From Bolinopsis microptera (Eukaryota > Ctenophora > Tentaculata > Lobata > Bolinopsidae), in the NCBI RefSeq assembly GCF_026151205.1, contig NC_087077.1, positions 14,484,983-14,544,982 on the forward strand: 60,000 nt of DNA, written 5' to 3'. Both the position numbers and the translations under genes were made by a program. The notes below the pieces were generated by a model. It worked only from the letters and a program-made list of their open reading frames with translations, was not told the origin of the DNA and did no database searches. The number at the start of each line of letters is the position of its first letter. The stretch's first letter is position 1. Positions 30,697 through 57,589 of the stretch are shown here, piece after piece.

Positions 30697-32585
30697 ATGT
30701 TTTTTGAGTACTCTGTTCTTTGTCTAAGACTCTCTTTCTCCAGCATTATTATGGGACAGTTTTCAGCACCAGAGTGATGGGTGTTACAAGATTCTCTGTA
30801 TGATTCATAGGTGGAGTGTGAGCAGTTGGTGCATCTGTGACTTCTTCTGACCTCTTTGTAGGGACAAGCCCGTGTTATGTGTGATGCACTACAATACATG
30901 CAAATAACATCAGTTTCGTTGCACTGAGATGAAATGTGTCCCAGTTTCTGACATCGGAAGCACTGCTTAAGATCAAATCTATCAACTACTTTACATCTGG
31001 AATTTCCTATGTAAATGGACTGATTGTTTAACAGGAAATGCCTTATGTCAGGAGACACTTTAATCCCAACAGTAGTGTAGTCTCTTCCATAATTGACATA
31101 CACAACTTTAAATGTTCTATCATGCTTAGTCACCAAATCTTTAACATATTGATTCTTTTCCAGAAGCTTCAGTTCCATAAAGGTTTTAACCTTTTCTCGA
31201 AATTCAGGAACTGATAGATTTTCAGAGACAATGTGGGAGATTAAGTTGTTTGGGATATTCGTAACTGTGACTTTCGGGAACATTTTCTTTGCATCATTAA
31301 CAGTGATTTTGGACGAAGTTACAGCTGATGAGTTTGCGAGGGCTATTTTCCCATCCTCTCTATCTTCTTCTGAAGGGAAGGAGATAACAATTTTGCCTGT
31401 CTTTGGTTTAGGGGTCAAGAAGATCATGGGTATTGTACCAAGGGCTTTACTAGCTAGCTTCCCTGCTTCCTCAAGATTAGTATTACTAGCTTCTACATTG
31501 AGGACGATAACATGATTATCAGGAGAATTATTATGGATATTGCCAGAGGGAAGTTTTTGCATAGGAGTTTCCTTCTTGGTTAGTTCTATGTAGTTCTCAG
31601 TAGCAGTACTAGTGGAGCTATCTATAGCCGATTCAGGAGACAACGCAGCACTGTAGCTCTTTGAAGATGAAAGTGAACTGGTAGTCTTCATTGGGGAAGC
31701 AATTAAAGAACTAGGTGTTTGCAGGGCTAGGGCTGATGCACTACTAGGGATAGATGATGCACTACTAGGGGTGCTGGATCTTCGTGTAAGATTTGGTACT
31801 TCTGTGAGCAAAGAATCTATGTGTGATTTAAGTTTGATGGAAATAAGTTCTTCTACACTTGACAGTAAACTTACTTTAAAATTGCTCAAAGTTTCAATCA
31901 ATGCCTTCTCATCTCCATTGCTTGAAGTTGTATCAGTAGTGGTAGTAGTCCCACTTTCAGTGCTAGCCACACTTTCAGTGCTAGCCACACTCTTGGTGCT
32001 AGCCACACTCTTGGTGCTGTCCATGCTTGTATTGCAAGTTGAGTCCGCAGTTTTAACAGCAGTTTTTGCAAGGAGAGCTTTCTTACAGTTAGGACATGTC
32101 CAGCCAAAGTCACCATATCTTTGAGAATATGTATTACCGTGTTTGTGAATTACTGGCAAAATATTCGTCAGGAAAGTCCGTGAACAAATAGACGTGGGCA
32201 TAAGTGTGCCAGCCTTATCCTTACAACATGCATGGAAAACGTCTTTACATATCTGACAAGAAATGGACTCATAGGCCATGTTATCACTTTTACACCGACA
32301 ACACAGCCCTTTGAGATTAAACTTGGGGACTGTTTTTGGGTTAATGGCACTTTTCTTTAGGGGGGCTTTAGAATCTTTAGAAAAATCTTTAGAAAAATCT
32401 TTAGAAACATCTTTAGAAACATCTTTAGAAACATCTTTAGAAACATCTTTAATCTTTAGTATAGGTTTTTTTATTTTAACAGTACCTTTTTCTGAGGGCT
32501 TCTTTATCTTTTTCTCTGCTTCTTCACTGCTGGGCGTTTGGCCTGCAGCCTTGTCATTTTTCATAGCTTTGAGGCTCGGGATCAT
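30693..32585 (-). CDS. Retrotransposon ORF1: PHD-like and CCHC zinc-finger RNA-binding protein
   Basis: A 630-codon open frame starting at an ATG at 32585. In order it has a Lys-rich N-terminus with a KDVS pentad-type tandem repeat (about residues 48-75), a Cys/His cluster beginning CCRCK and ending CPNCKK (about residues 95-170) that resembles a PHD finger, and a Ser/Thr-rich spacer. A middle domain follows, then CFRCQKLGHISSQC and CMYCSASHITRACP, which are two CCHC knuckles, and a further Cys-rich tail. This is the layout of CR1/L2 ORF1 nucleic-acid chaperones. It ends ATG TGA, and the last bases overlap the ORF2 frame. Confidence 0.85.
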   Translation of the reverse strand: MIPSLKAMKNDKAAGQTPSSEEAEKKIKKPSEKGTVKIKKPILKIKDVSKDVSKDVSKDVSKDFSKDFSKDSKAPLKKSAINPKTVPKFNLKGLCCRCKSDNMAYESISCQICKDVFHACCKDKAGTLMPTSICSRTFLTNILPVIHKHGNTYSQRYGDFGWTCPNCKKALLAKTAVKTADSTCNTSMDSTKSVASTKSVASTESVASTESGTTTTTDTTSSNGDEKALIETLSNFKVSLLSSVEELISIKLKSHIDSLLTEVPNLTRRSSTPSSASSIPSSASALALQTPSSLIASPMKTTSSLSSSKSYSAALSPESAIDSSTSTATENYIELTKKETPMQKLPSGNIHNNSPDNHVIVLNVEASNTNLEEAGKLASKALGTIPMIFLTPKPKTGKIVISFPSEEDREDGKIALANSSAVTSSKITVNDAKKMFPKVTVTNIPNNLISHIVSENLSVPEFREKVKTFMELKLLEKNQYVKDLVTKHDRTFKVVYVNYGRDYTTVGIKVSPDIRHFLLNNQSIYIGNSRCKVVDRFDLKQCFRCQKLGHISSQCNETDVICMYCSASHITRACPYKEVRRSHRCTNCSHSTYESYRESCNTHHSGAENCPIIMLEKESLRQRTEYSKNM

Positions 32586-32739
32586 ACCTCAATAACAACA
32601 TATCATATTTATAATTATAAGTATATTGATCATTACAATTCTGTCACAACGAACTGAGAGCAAGAAAATTAAGGGAGACAAGCAGACAGGAAATCGGACG
32701 GACAGAATTATAACCAACAAAAAACACATTTCTTGGAAG

Positions 32740-32910
32740 CTAATCTGGCCAGACTGTATCGGCAGCCCAGAGGTACTTTATCAGTTTGGCCTTAAAAGTA
32801 GAAATCCGCTCTGACTGCCGGATACATACTGGTAGACTATTCCATTTCAGCATAGATCTATGAAAGAAGCTATTTCGGAAGGCATCCGAGCAGGGCACAG
32901 TAGTACTCAT
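32740..32910 (-). pseudogene. C-terminal remnant of another reverse transcriptase
   Basis: The minus-strand frame ending in TAG at 32742-32740 reads DAFRNSFFHRSMLKWNSLPV, then CIRQSERISTFKAKL and LWAADTVWPD. This is the conserved tail found at the end of many CR1/L2-like ORF2 proteins. Only about 55 codons remain, with a stop upstream, so it is a strongly truncated copy lying next to the 5' side of the larger element. Confidence 0.65.
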
Positions 32911-32929
32911 GTACGTTGAGTACTACTGT

Positions 32930-33227
32930 AAGATATTTTCTTTGCTCATAAGCTTAATGAACCCTCAAACTTCCCTAAAAAACTGTAGATATTTCCTCTA
33001 GTACAGTGTGTGCATCACCTGTGATTGGTCTAGAAGAAGAATCAGCAATAGTCAAAATTTACTTTAATATCTTGTGATTTGTACTGTGCTAAAATATTGT
33101 AGCCAACCCTGACCAATGTTGTAAACACTGATTGGTGCAGTCTTCTCCGTTCCATCTTTTAAAAGGACCTTAACAAGACAATCTTTAACATAAGCATAGC
33201 AAGATGACTTAGTTGGAAGATCAAGAC
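32930..33227 (+). promoter_or_regulatory. Candidate AMPK alpha promoter / 5' UTR
   Basis: The 300 bases upstream of the AMPK start contain three CCAAT-box cores: ATTGG near 33022, CCAAT near 33112 and ATTGG near 33132. A TTTTAAAAGG stretch near 33157 could act as a TATA-like element. The placement is inference from motifs only. Confidence 0.35.
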
Positions 33228-50290
<17,063 letters not shown>

Positions 50291-51270
50291 ATGTAGGATG
50301 ATAAACTTTTATCTGTGCCAAGACCTGACCTAGACCGGGAGGACGGTTTTCCCTTGGACTCTTCATGTCTTCTTTAATGCTTTTATTATGGTAAACAGCT
50401 GAGAGCGAGCGATTTGTCCCAATTTGTAAGATATGGTTAAAGAATATGTTTTATTTGTTTTCGAAGAAAACAGTTGGGCAGTTATCCATAGCGCTGTCTC
50501 GAGTTATATGTGAGTCTGTTTTTATCTCTAATTAATACCAGGACCTATTTTGTTTATAATAATTCAAGTTAAATTATTTTTCGTCTGTGTCTAGAGAGTT
50601 TATGTCAATTTTTGGGGAGAAAGAAATTGTATCTCTTGAATTGTTATCTGGTGGTTAATAACATGAGACTACTGGTCGGGAGACGATGAAGATTTGTTTT
50701 GACACGTGATTAACCCCGTCACTAATTTCCCTTCCTTGCTCTTAGAAATCTGAAACTTAACCGCTTTTAAAGTACCGGTGTCACGTGTCAAAAGAATATC
50801 GTGTTCACTGGAAATCTGACGTCACGCCAACATCTTTTAAGTGGTTAGATTACCCAAAATAAGACGAATAATTTCAACAGTATAACCTATCTGATTATGT
50901 ACTTTTAATGCAGAACAGTGCAAGATGAAAACGGTTTTATTTATTTCTCTTACCACTTTGTTACTGAAAGCCCTGCTCAATTTCAATTAAATTAATCGTA
51001 GTTTCATTGACTAACATAAAATGAAATAAGTTCTTCTGTGTCTAATTAAAATGTTGCCATCTTAAAATGTTCCGATTATTGGTGAACAATGTCCCTAGCT
51101 TTGTTTTAGCTCCCAATTTATCCGTACTAACTTGAAGCTTCAATTATCTTATCAAATCCTTGCAGTATAAGCATGACCACACAACCAATGTAGAGTGAAA
51201 GAGAAACCTGACTGAGTGAAAGAGAAACTTGGCTGAGTGAAAGAGAAAATAGAGATAACACGCAAGAGAA
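50291..51270. other. AMPK / APH-1 intergenic region
   Basis: About 1 kb separating two plus-strand genes. It should hold the AMPK 3' UTR and the APH-1 promoter. Just before the APH-1 ATG a GTGAAAGAGAAA motif is repeated three times (51198-51248). Confidence 0.5.
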
Positions 51271-54200
51271 ATGGCTGTAAATTGGCTGCCCTTCATTGGA
51301 TGTCTGTCCATAGCGTTTGGTCCGTCTGTAACCCTGTTTCTGTGTACTGCTGCTAAGGAGGCTCAGGTTAGTTCATTTGGTGAATGTTGCAGTAATTCCA
51401 GCATATGTTCACCGAAAATTGTTTATTTTGATCATATTTGTGGTTTTTTCAATTTAGGTTGTACAATGTACCTTAAAAGTATTGATTGGAGCTGGGTTAA
51501 TGATTTATATATTATAAATACTAAAAAAGAAAAAACGAAAGACGTGAATGCAAAGTAAGATTCTTATGAGCATCAGCGCTTATCTTCTGTTTCAGCTGAA
51601 CATAACCCTATTTAACACTTAGCAGAGATTCTTCGCAAATCTTCTAATATTTTTCACGGCTGTTTCACTACTACTAGTCATGTTATTTTTGGGTGATGGG
51701 TAACAATTCATTTATTTGATTTGTTAGTTGAGGAGTTCATGTTATTTTTTGACATTCCATATTATGTTACAGCTGTTCCCAGTATTTTCTTTGTTTTTAT
51801 TAAAACTGCTAGGTACTTCTTAATATACTGCAGTAGCACAGCACGTTTCTTATTCACTCTTAAAACTTGCTTATTCAATTTCTTAATCATTATATTCAGT
51901 TTGAATAAAAACAAAATAAAATACTGAGAACAGCTGTGAGCTGTAGCATACGATATAACAAAAAAAATGAACTCCTCAACGAGTTAAATAACAGAATTGT
52001 TACCCAACAATAACATGCCTAGTAAAACAGACGTGACAAAAACTTAGAAGATTTGCGAGGAATCTCTGCTAAGTGCTAAATAGGGTTATGGTGTTCAGCT
52101 GAAACAAAAGATAAGTGCAAGTTGTAACAACCTGCAACCTGCAACCTGCAACCTGCCACCTGTACAGAACAGGACGCTTTATAAACCAGCTCCTTCTTCA
52201 ACTCAGCATCAAAATCGGAATCCAGCTTTCAAGACAACCATACATTGTAGAAGTGAAGCTTGTTCTCATTCTCGTCCTGTTGGATGCATCTCTTATCTGA
52301 CGAAAGAATCCTACTTGAAAGCTATCCTGCGATCTCCCAAAGAAACCCTGAAGCTGTACGACAACTTTAAGGCGGAGCAGAAACTTGCATTCAATCCGGT
52401 GGAGGATAGACTGAGGTTCCGACTGTTCAGGAAGAACGCGGAATTGGTAGCGGATGAGAATTCTGTGGACAAAGAAACTGCTGAGTTCGCTCTGAACTTC
52501 TTCTCTACAATGACTGAATCTGAGCAGATCTCTTACAGAGGTCTCAATGTAACAGGACACAACAAGAACGCTAAACCTGCTCTCCGGAGTAGTGAAGAAG
52601 ATGTACCCGAAAGTAAACTCTGACAAATGAAGGAAAGATCACCAAAGTTAAAAACCAGGAGCTTGCGGGTCGTGTTGGACCTTTGCAGCTGTTGGTGGAC
52701 TGGAGACAAGATACGCTGAGGTAGCTAATGTCCTGAGAAACTTCGCTGAGCAGGAGTACTTGGACTGTGTGTACGAGGGATCACGTGATGGGTGTAACGG
52801 TGGATGGCCTGGTGACTGCTTTGTTTACTCAGCAGCGAACGGAGGAAGACTGGCAAAAACTGCCGACTATGAATACGAACAGATTGCTGACACTTGTAAA
52901 GGTTCCAGCAAACCAGACGCTATGATAGCTGCTAAAATCATAGGCATAGTTAATACAAGGAGCACTGAACAAGCTAACATAGAAGCTCTGGCTTCAGGAG
53001 CTGTCTCTGTGGCATTTGAAGTGACTAACAAGTTTCAGAGTTATTCAAGAGGTATATTCAAGGACACAACCTGCACAGGCTGGGCTAACCATGCCGTCGC
53101 AGCTGTGGGATATACCTCTCGTTATGTGCTGGTCAAGAACTCGTGGGGATCCAGCTGGGGAGAAAGCGGGTTTGTTAAGTTCACCAGGAACCACCACAAC
53201 TGTTTCATGTGGGAGTACGGTAGCTATCCTCTACTTGATTCCACTGGTTCCACTGATGAAGGAAGTGACGAAGCAACTGATTATCAGGTTGACCCTGATG
53301 ATGATAGTGACCCTACTTCAGCGCCTGACTGTGTGGACTCTTACTCTCCTTGCTATGAGAGATATTGTAAAAATCCCCGTATCAAGGAGAACTATTGTCA
53401 GAAGACTTGTGGCTACTGTAAAGATGACGGGGAATGCCCTTCCGGCACATTCAAGTGCTTGGACGGATACTGTAGGCACGAACACGTGTGTTAAACTAAC
53501 ACTGTGAACTTGATTCTCTTGCTTCGTAATAATCTTACTTTGCATTCAAGTCCTTCGTTTTTGTTTGTATACAATAATATGTAAATCATTAACCCAGCCA
53601 GCTCCTGCCTCCAACCAGTCCTTAAGGTACAACTTAAAATGAAGTCAGTCATCAGTGGTTTATACAAGTACAACCGTATCACAATAATCTCTATTTCAAT
53701 ATTGAATATTACTAAATCAGCCCGTGCGACTGTTCAGATAATCTCTCATCCACTGAATTACCCGTGATGTAACCCCTATCCTCTCGCAGGCAGTGATATT
53801 GTTGATAACCTCGGCGTTTTTCTGGTTACTCTCTCTACTGCTCTCCTCCCTAGTGTGGCTAGCTGTGGTCCCGCTCAGGAAACATCTCGCCTTCACACTT
53901 GTCTTCTCCGTCCTATTTCAGGTAATCTTATCTTTCATCTCTCAGATTATCTACTGTGTACTGGGGCGAACTTAAGGGCACATTTCAGGAATCTTCTAAC
54001 GCTCGTCCTGATCCTCGTCACACTGCGAGACTTACCCCAGATAGCGCGTGGGGAATGATTGTCCATACTTTCTTAAGAACACATTATGATGGTATAATTC
54101 ACTAATTATCTACAGGAAGCGTTGAGGATACTGTTTGTACTCCTGGTTAAGAAAACTAACGTTGCTCTGTCCAGAATATCCCGGGAAACTACCGACCTGT

Positions 54201-57200
54201 TTCATGGTCCCAGATACTCTGTTATTGCTGGTAAGAGAGCACTAATACTCTAATACACAGTTATTGGGGGTGGCTGTGAGCTGGGTTTAGGTTTCCCAAA
54301 CTCTTTTAAAGTAGCTTGATTTGAAAAGAATTACATAGTACTATCCCAGGTCTCGGTTACGGAGTGATGAGTGCCATGTTTATGTACGTTAACGTTCTCT
54401 CTGAAGCCAGTGGTCCAGGAACTTACTACAGTAAGAATCCCTATTTCATTTAAATCTAGAGTCTATAAAATTAAACAATACTGCTGAAGATTTGTTTAGG
54501 GTCTTACCAAAGCCACGCCCTAATTCTGATTACAGATGACTCACTTATAAAAGTTAAAACTACGTAAATATTCATTAACTAAAATAAATAATAAATATTA
54601 ATTAACCGTACTTTTTTTCAGCGCCAGGATCCCCGAGTATGCCGATATTTGTGTCAGGAGCCCTCCAAGCTAGTGTCATGACGGGACTGCATGTGTGTTG
54701 GGGTCTACTCTGCTCAGATGGGGTGGAGAAGAGATCCTGGCCTCTACTCCTCTCTGTCACTCTTACTCATCTGGTTAGTGTTACTCCTCTCTGTCACTCT
54801 TACTCATCTGGTTAGTGTTACTCCTCTCTGTCACTCTTACTCATCTGGTTAGTGTTACTCCTCTCTGTCACTCTTACTCATCTGGTTAGTGTTGTCTCTA
54901 CTCCTCTCTGTCACTCTTACTCATCTGGTTAGTGTTACTCCTCTCTGTCACTCTTACTCATCTGGTTAGTGTTACTCCTCTCTGTCACTCTTACTCATCT
55001 GGTTAGTGTTCAGCTGTCTGTTGTCCATTAGTATGATAGAGTGTTATTTATAAATCTGTTTGCCGTACAAATATTGAGTGTGGAATGAGGATCTAGTTAC
55101 AGAGGTTAAGGTTTAGCACGTATTTTCACTTGTTTACTTTTCTTACAATCTTTACTAATATATAACTATTACGTCTTGCTTCCATTATTAGTCTTATTCG
55201 TAATGATAGCTAAAACTTCTGGCCATTTTTACTTGTTACCAGTACTTTTTCGGAAGCAGCCGGTACATAGTTACAGTTTTACAGACCTTTGTTCTACTAG
55301 TGTAAAATAGTAGATTGCTTATTGCGTGCTACAACATCTAGTCAGTTACCAGTTTAATGAATTTTCTCTTTGCAGCCTTTTCGTTATTCTTTGCGGCGTT
55401 ATTTCTCTAAATTTTACTTGAGCTAATAACATCAATTCTTGGATAAAGTCATGATATTCATCTCTTATTTGATTAACAATTCTTGGCTGGTGGCTACAAC
55501 GTGCAATTACAGAGCCTTGCGAATTACCATTTATTATTTCTATGAAATTAAACCTCTTCGATCTCTGGTTACGCTAGCTAATTTCTTACTTTTTATTTTA
55601 ATTAATTCCTTTTCAACTTAATTGATGTAAACCTTCAAAACACACTGTTATTCATAGATTCGCAACAGAGATCAATGTCTCAGTTGATAAAACCCTCACT
55701 CGTAAACTGCGACTACGAAGAGAAATACGAGAAGATATTCAAAGAAAACTCACGCTTCCAATCACCTTGGATGATCTTCAAGTTTTTAGCAGGACTGATT
55801 TACAACGTTTTCGTCTATCTCTTCCTACTCAAAGACCCTACAGATGACGATATAGTGGAATATGTGGAGAATTCTACACTTGCTTTGCTAGTGAACTCTG
55901 ATGCCGAAGAAAGTAGGTTGGAAGTTGAAGACTGTAGCCTGGAGTCCTGTTTGCCATCGGTCGCTATCAACAGTATAAATATGGTTTTCAAGAAGCACCC
56001 CCAGGGGAAAGCATCAATAGAATCATTCCATTTCAACGGGGAGAAGATAACAAACAGAAGTCTAATGACGGAAGTTCTCTTTTTCTACCACACCGCTAGT
56101 GTTCATCCCAAGTTTCACCTCTACTCTAACAGCCTTACCGAATACATTGTAGACAACAACATCTCTACCCTGCAACCGTCCACCAAAACATCTCTACCTC
56201 TACACAATGCTCTTACTCAATCTGATAGAAGCCCTGCTCCTGACTTGAAAGTGAGAAGTGAGCGGCCGTGGAGATATAGGTTCTTCACGAGAGTCTACTC
56301 TGTTGAGATCACCAGAGAAAGCTTGATCGAAGAAACTCTGTCCCCACCACTGTTTAAAGACCTTTCTCAGGGGATCCCTGAAAAAAGTGTCCCGTTTGTA
56401 GGGTATCTTGCAGAGTGCAAGGAGGCAGTTAAAAATGCACTTTGTAACGCTGATCTCCCAGCTGAGTTGCTAGATCCGCTGTTCTGTCACATTATTGTAC
56501 ATGCTGTGGACCACTCTAGTTGCTACACACATACCTGGAATTTGAAGTTTGGAGTGGGAGAATTCCTGAGGGAACCCTGTTCAAGGTTCTCATTGTTCAG
56601 ATCGCTGATGTTCAGATGGCTAATGGTGAAACCAAGCCACCACCCCATTTGGTCCAACAAACTGAAGGGCATCCAACAAAACCCTTTCTATTCTGAAATA
56701 TACAAATCTGTACAGAGTCTGGATGTGAAGTATGGACTACAGTTTGCAGAAATCATTACCGCTAGTACCATGTACTAGAGACTGAAGAGTCTTCGAGATG
56801 AACTCTTGTATTTTAGGAGTAGTTGGATGACTCCAAGCACAATTACCTAGGACTTTTAGAAATATCCCGTGAATTCTTTGCTTAATATTCGTTAGAGTTT
56901 GTACGTTGAGTAATTTTGTTCTAATTTTGTCATAATTTTAGAGAAATGAGAAATTGAATCTACATTATTTCCTGTTCTGACCAACATCATCGCACTTGTT
57001 CAATTTGTGGTGACCTTAAAATACCAAGCGATGTAGATTAACAGATCAGCCGCACAAGTTCGACAAATTAGAAAATGGCTTTAAACCTTAAAGTAGATCC
57101 AGATGTTGTTAAAAATAAAAAATATTAAAAATTCCACCGTGGTATTATTTAGTTGTACAACTAAATTACCACGGTGGAATTTTCAATTTTATCATTTTTT

Positions 57201-57525
57201 CCGGCCATGACCCATGATTATACTATGCTGTGGGTTCAGTCATACAATAATGAAAAATAATAGAGTACCGATTTCGCGAAAACTTTTCAATATTTAATCG
57301 ATATTGGCTCGCTAAAAGCTCATCAACTACTTGCTAATTACCTGTTAATTTCTTGCTAATTAACAGTTACTATTTCAGCTGGTATCCTGTCTGACACTCA
57401 TGAATGAGGCTGGAATGTCTCCTCTGTACGCTATTATCTTCTCCTACCTGGCTCTCATCCTAATTGGAGCTTACACTTTCAGACGATTCCAAGGAAACGT
57501 GAAACCGTTCTTTAAGATTCTGTAG
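51271..57525 (+). CDS. APH1: Gamma-secretase subunit APH-1, 6 coding exons
   Basis: Exons: 51271-51366, 53790-53921, 54116-54230, 54350-54430, 54622-54773, 57379-57525; 240 residues, all phases consistent. APH-1 is a seven-pass membrane scaffold that assembles with nicastrin, PEN-2 and presenilin to form gamma-secretase, which cleaves Notch and APP-type proteins. Landmarks: IAFGP near the N-terminus, SAFFWLLSLLLSSLVW in TM2, GLGYGVMSA at 115-123 corresponding to the TM4 GxxxG motif (the third glycine of the human motif is Ala here), His165 in LHVCWG and His191 in LTHL. These match the two conserved membrane histidines. It is slightly shorter than the usual 250-265 residues, mostly at the C-terminus. 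Introns 1 and 5 are large and contain other genes. The exon 5 donor is tandemly duplicated. Confidence 0.93.
51576..52118. mobile_element. Foldback element in APH-1 intron 1
   Basis: Arms of about 175 bases (51576-51752 and 51955-52118) are inverted copies with small indels, sharing CTTAGCAGAGATTC, GCAAATCTTCTAA and GAGGAGTTCAT. The central ~200 bases are AT-rich. There is no coding sequence and no clear target duplication. Confidence 0.82.
52235..53494 (+). pseudogene. Papain-family (cathepsin-like) protease with ShK-type domain, broken
   Basis: Intronless sequence in APH-1 intron 1, same strand. In order: a signal-peptide-like KLVLILVLLDASL (from about 52257), an I29-type propeptide from about 52305, the catalytic domain, an acidic linker, a six-Cys ShKT-like domain (CVDSYSPCYERYC to CGYC) and a short LDLa-like CPSGTFKC tail ending in TAA at 53494. 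The catalytic Cys codon is TGT at 52673 within ACGSCW; His lies in NHAVAAVGY and Asn in VKNSWGSSWGE. Three changes of frame separate the parts: near 52300, 52618 and 52658, each equivalent to one missing base. There is also no ATG before the signal peptide, where a GTG stands at the expected place. The other genes in this window have no such defects, so decay is more likely than sequencing error. Confidence 0.8.
54745..55011 (+). repeat. 37-bp tandem repeat copying the APH-1 exon 5 end and splice donor
   Basis: Seven copies, including the exonic original, of ACTCCTCTCTGTCACTCTTA plus CTCATCTGGTTAGTGTT. Each contains the last ~29 bases of exon 5 and the donor CTG|GTTAGT. Copy four is followed by an extra GTCTCT. 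Confidence 0.93.
55012..55674 (+). other. APH-1 intron 5, upstream of the nested ORF
   Basis: AT-rich sequence. A promoter for the nested 367-codon ORF may lie here, but none was identified. Confidence 0.4.
55675..56778 (+). CDS. Uncharacterised intronless ORF nested in APH-1 intron 5
   Basis: A 367-codon open frame from an ATG at 55675 to TAG at 56778, with balanced amino-acid composition and no low-complexity runs, unlike random ORFs here. I do not recognise the family. Visible features: a hydrophobic segment at about residues 37-52 (LAGLIYNVFVYLFLL) that could be a membrane anchor or amphipathic helix, an acidic stretch at 55-90, and a C-terminal half rich in aromatic residues with YRFFTRVYSVEI, HIIVHAVDHSSCYTHTWNLKFGVGEF and SLFRSLMFRWLM. 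It has no signal peptide and no obvious catalytic motif. It lies on the same strand as APH-1. It could be a retrocopy, a nested native gene or an exon of an alternative transcript; long uninterrupted coding argues that it is or recently was functional. Confidence 0.6.
   Translation: MSQLIKPSLVNCDYEEKYEKIFKENSRFQSPWMIFKFLAGLIYNVFVYLFLLKDPTDDDIVEYVENSTLALLVNSDAEESRLEVEDCSLESCLPSVAINSINMVFKKHPQGKASIESFHFNGEKITNRSLMTEVLFFYHTASVHPKFHLYSNSLTEYIVDNNISTLQPSTKTSLPLHNALTQSDRSPAPDLKVRSERPWRYRFFTRVYSVEITRESLIEETLSPPLFKDLSQGIPEKSVPFVGYLAECKEAVKNALCNADLPAELLDPLFCHIIVHAVDHSSCYTHTWNLKFGVGEFLREPCSRFSLFRSLMFRWLMVKPSHHPIWSNKLKGIQQNPFYSEIYKSVQSLDVKYGLQFAEIITASTMY
56779..57120 (+). other. APH-1 intron 5, downstream of the nested ORF
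   Basis: AT-rich; probable 3' UTR of the nested ORF. Nothing specific recognised. Confidence 0.4.
57127..57188. repeat. ~62-bp hairpin
   Basis: Arms AAAATTCCACCGTGGTA and their complement face each other around TTAGTTGTACAACTAA, with almost no loop. It is 190 bases upstream of APH-1 exon 6. Confidence 0.85.
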
Positions 57526-57589
57526 AATTGTGGGACATTCAAATCAGATATTAGCAAGATGTTAAACATTTGGGTGTTTAAATAATAAA

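Larger units (their letters stand above)
27622..32590 (-). mobile_element. CR1/L2-type non-LTR retrotransposon, nearly full length
   Basis: Minus-strand element with ORF1 (32585-30693), overlapping ORF2 (30696-27790), a short 3' UTR and a 3' end of TTATTATTATTATT at 27641-27622. ORF2 has an N-terminal APE-type endonuclease followed by RT with YADDTQ, which places it in the Jockey superfamily. The ATT-repeat tail fits CR1/L2-type elements that end in short tandem repeats. The 5' end is not defined because no target duplication was found. Apart from one nonsense codon in ORF2 both frames are open, so this is a young insertion. Confidence 0.88.
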
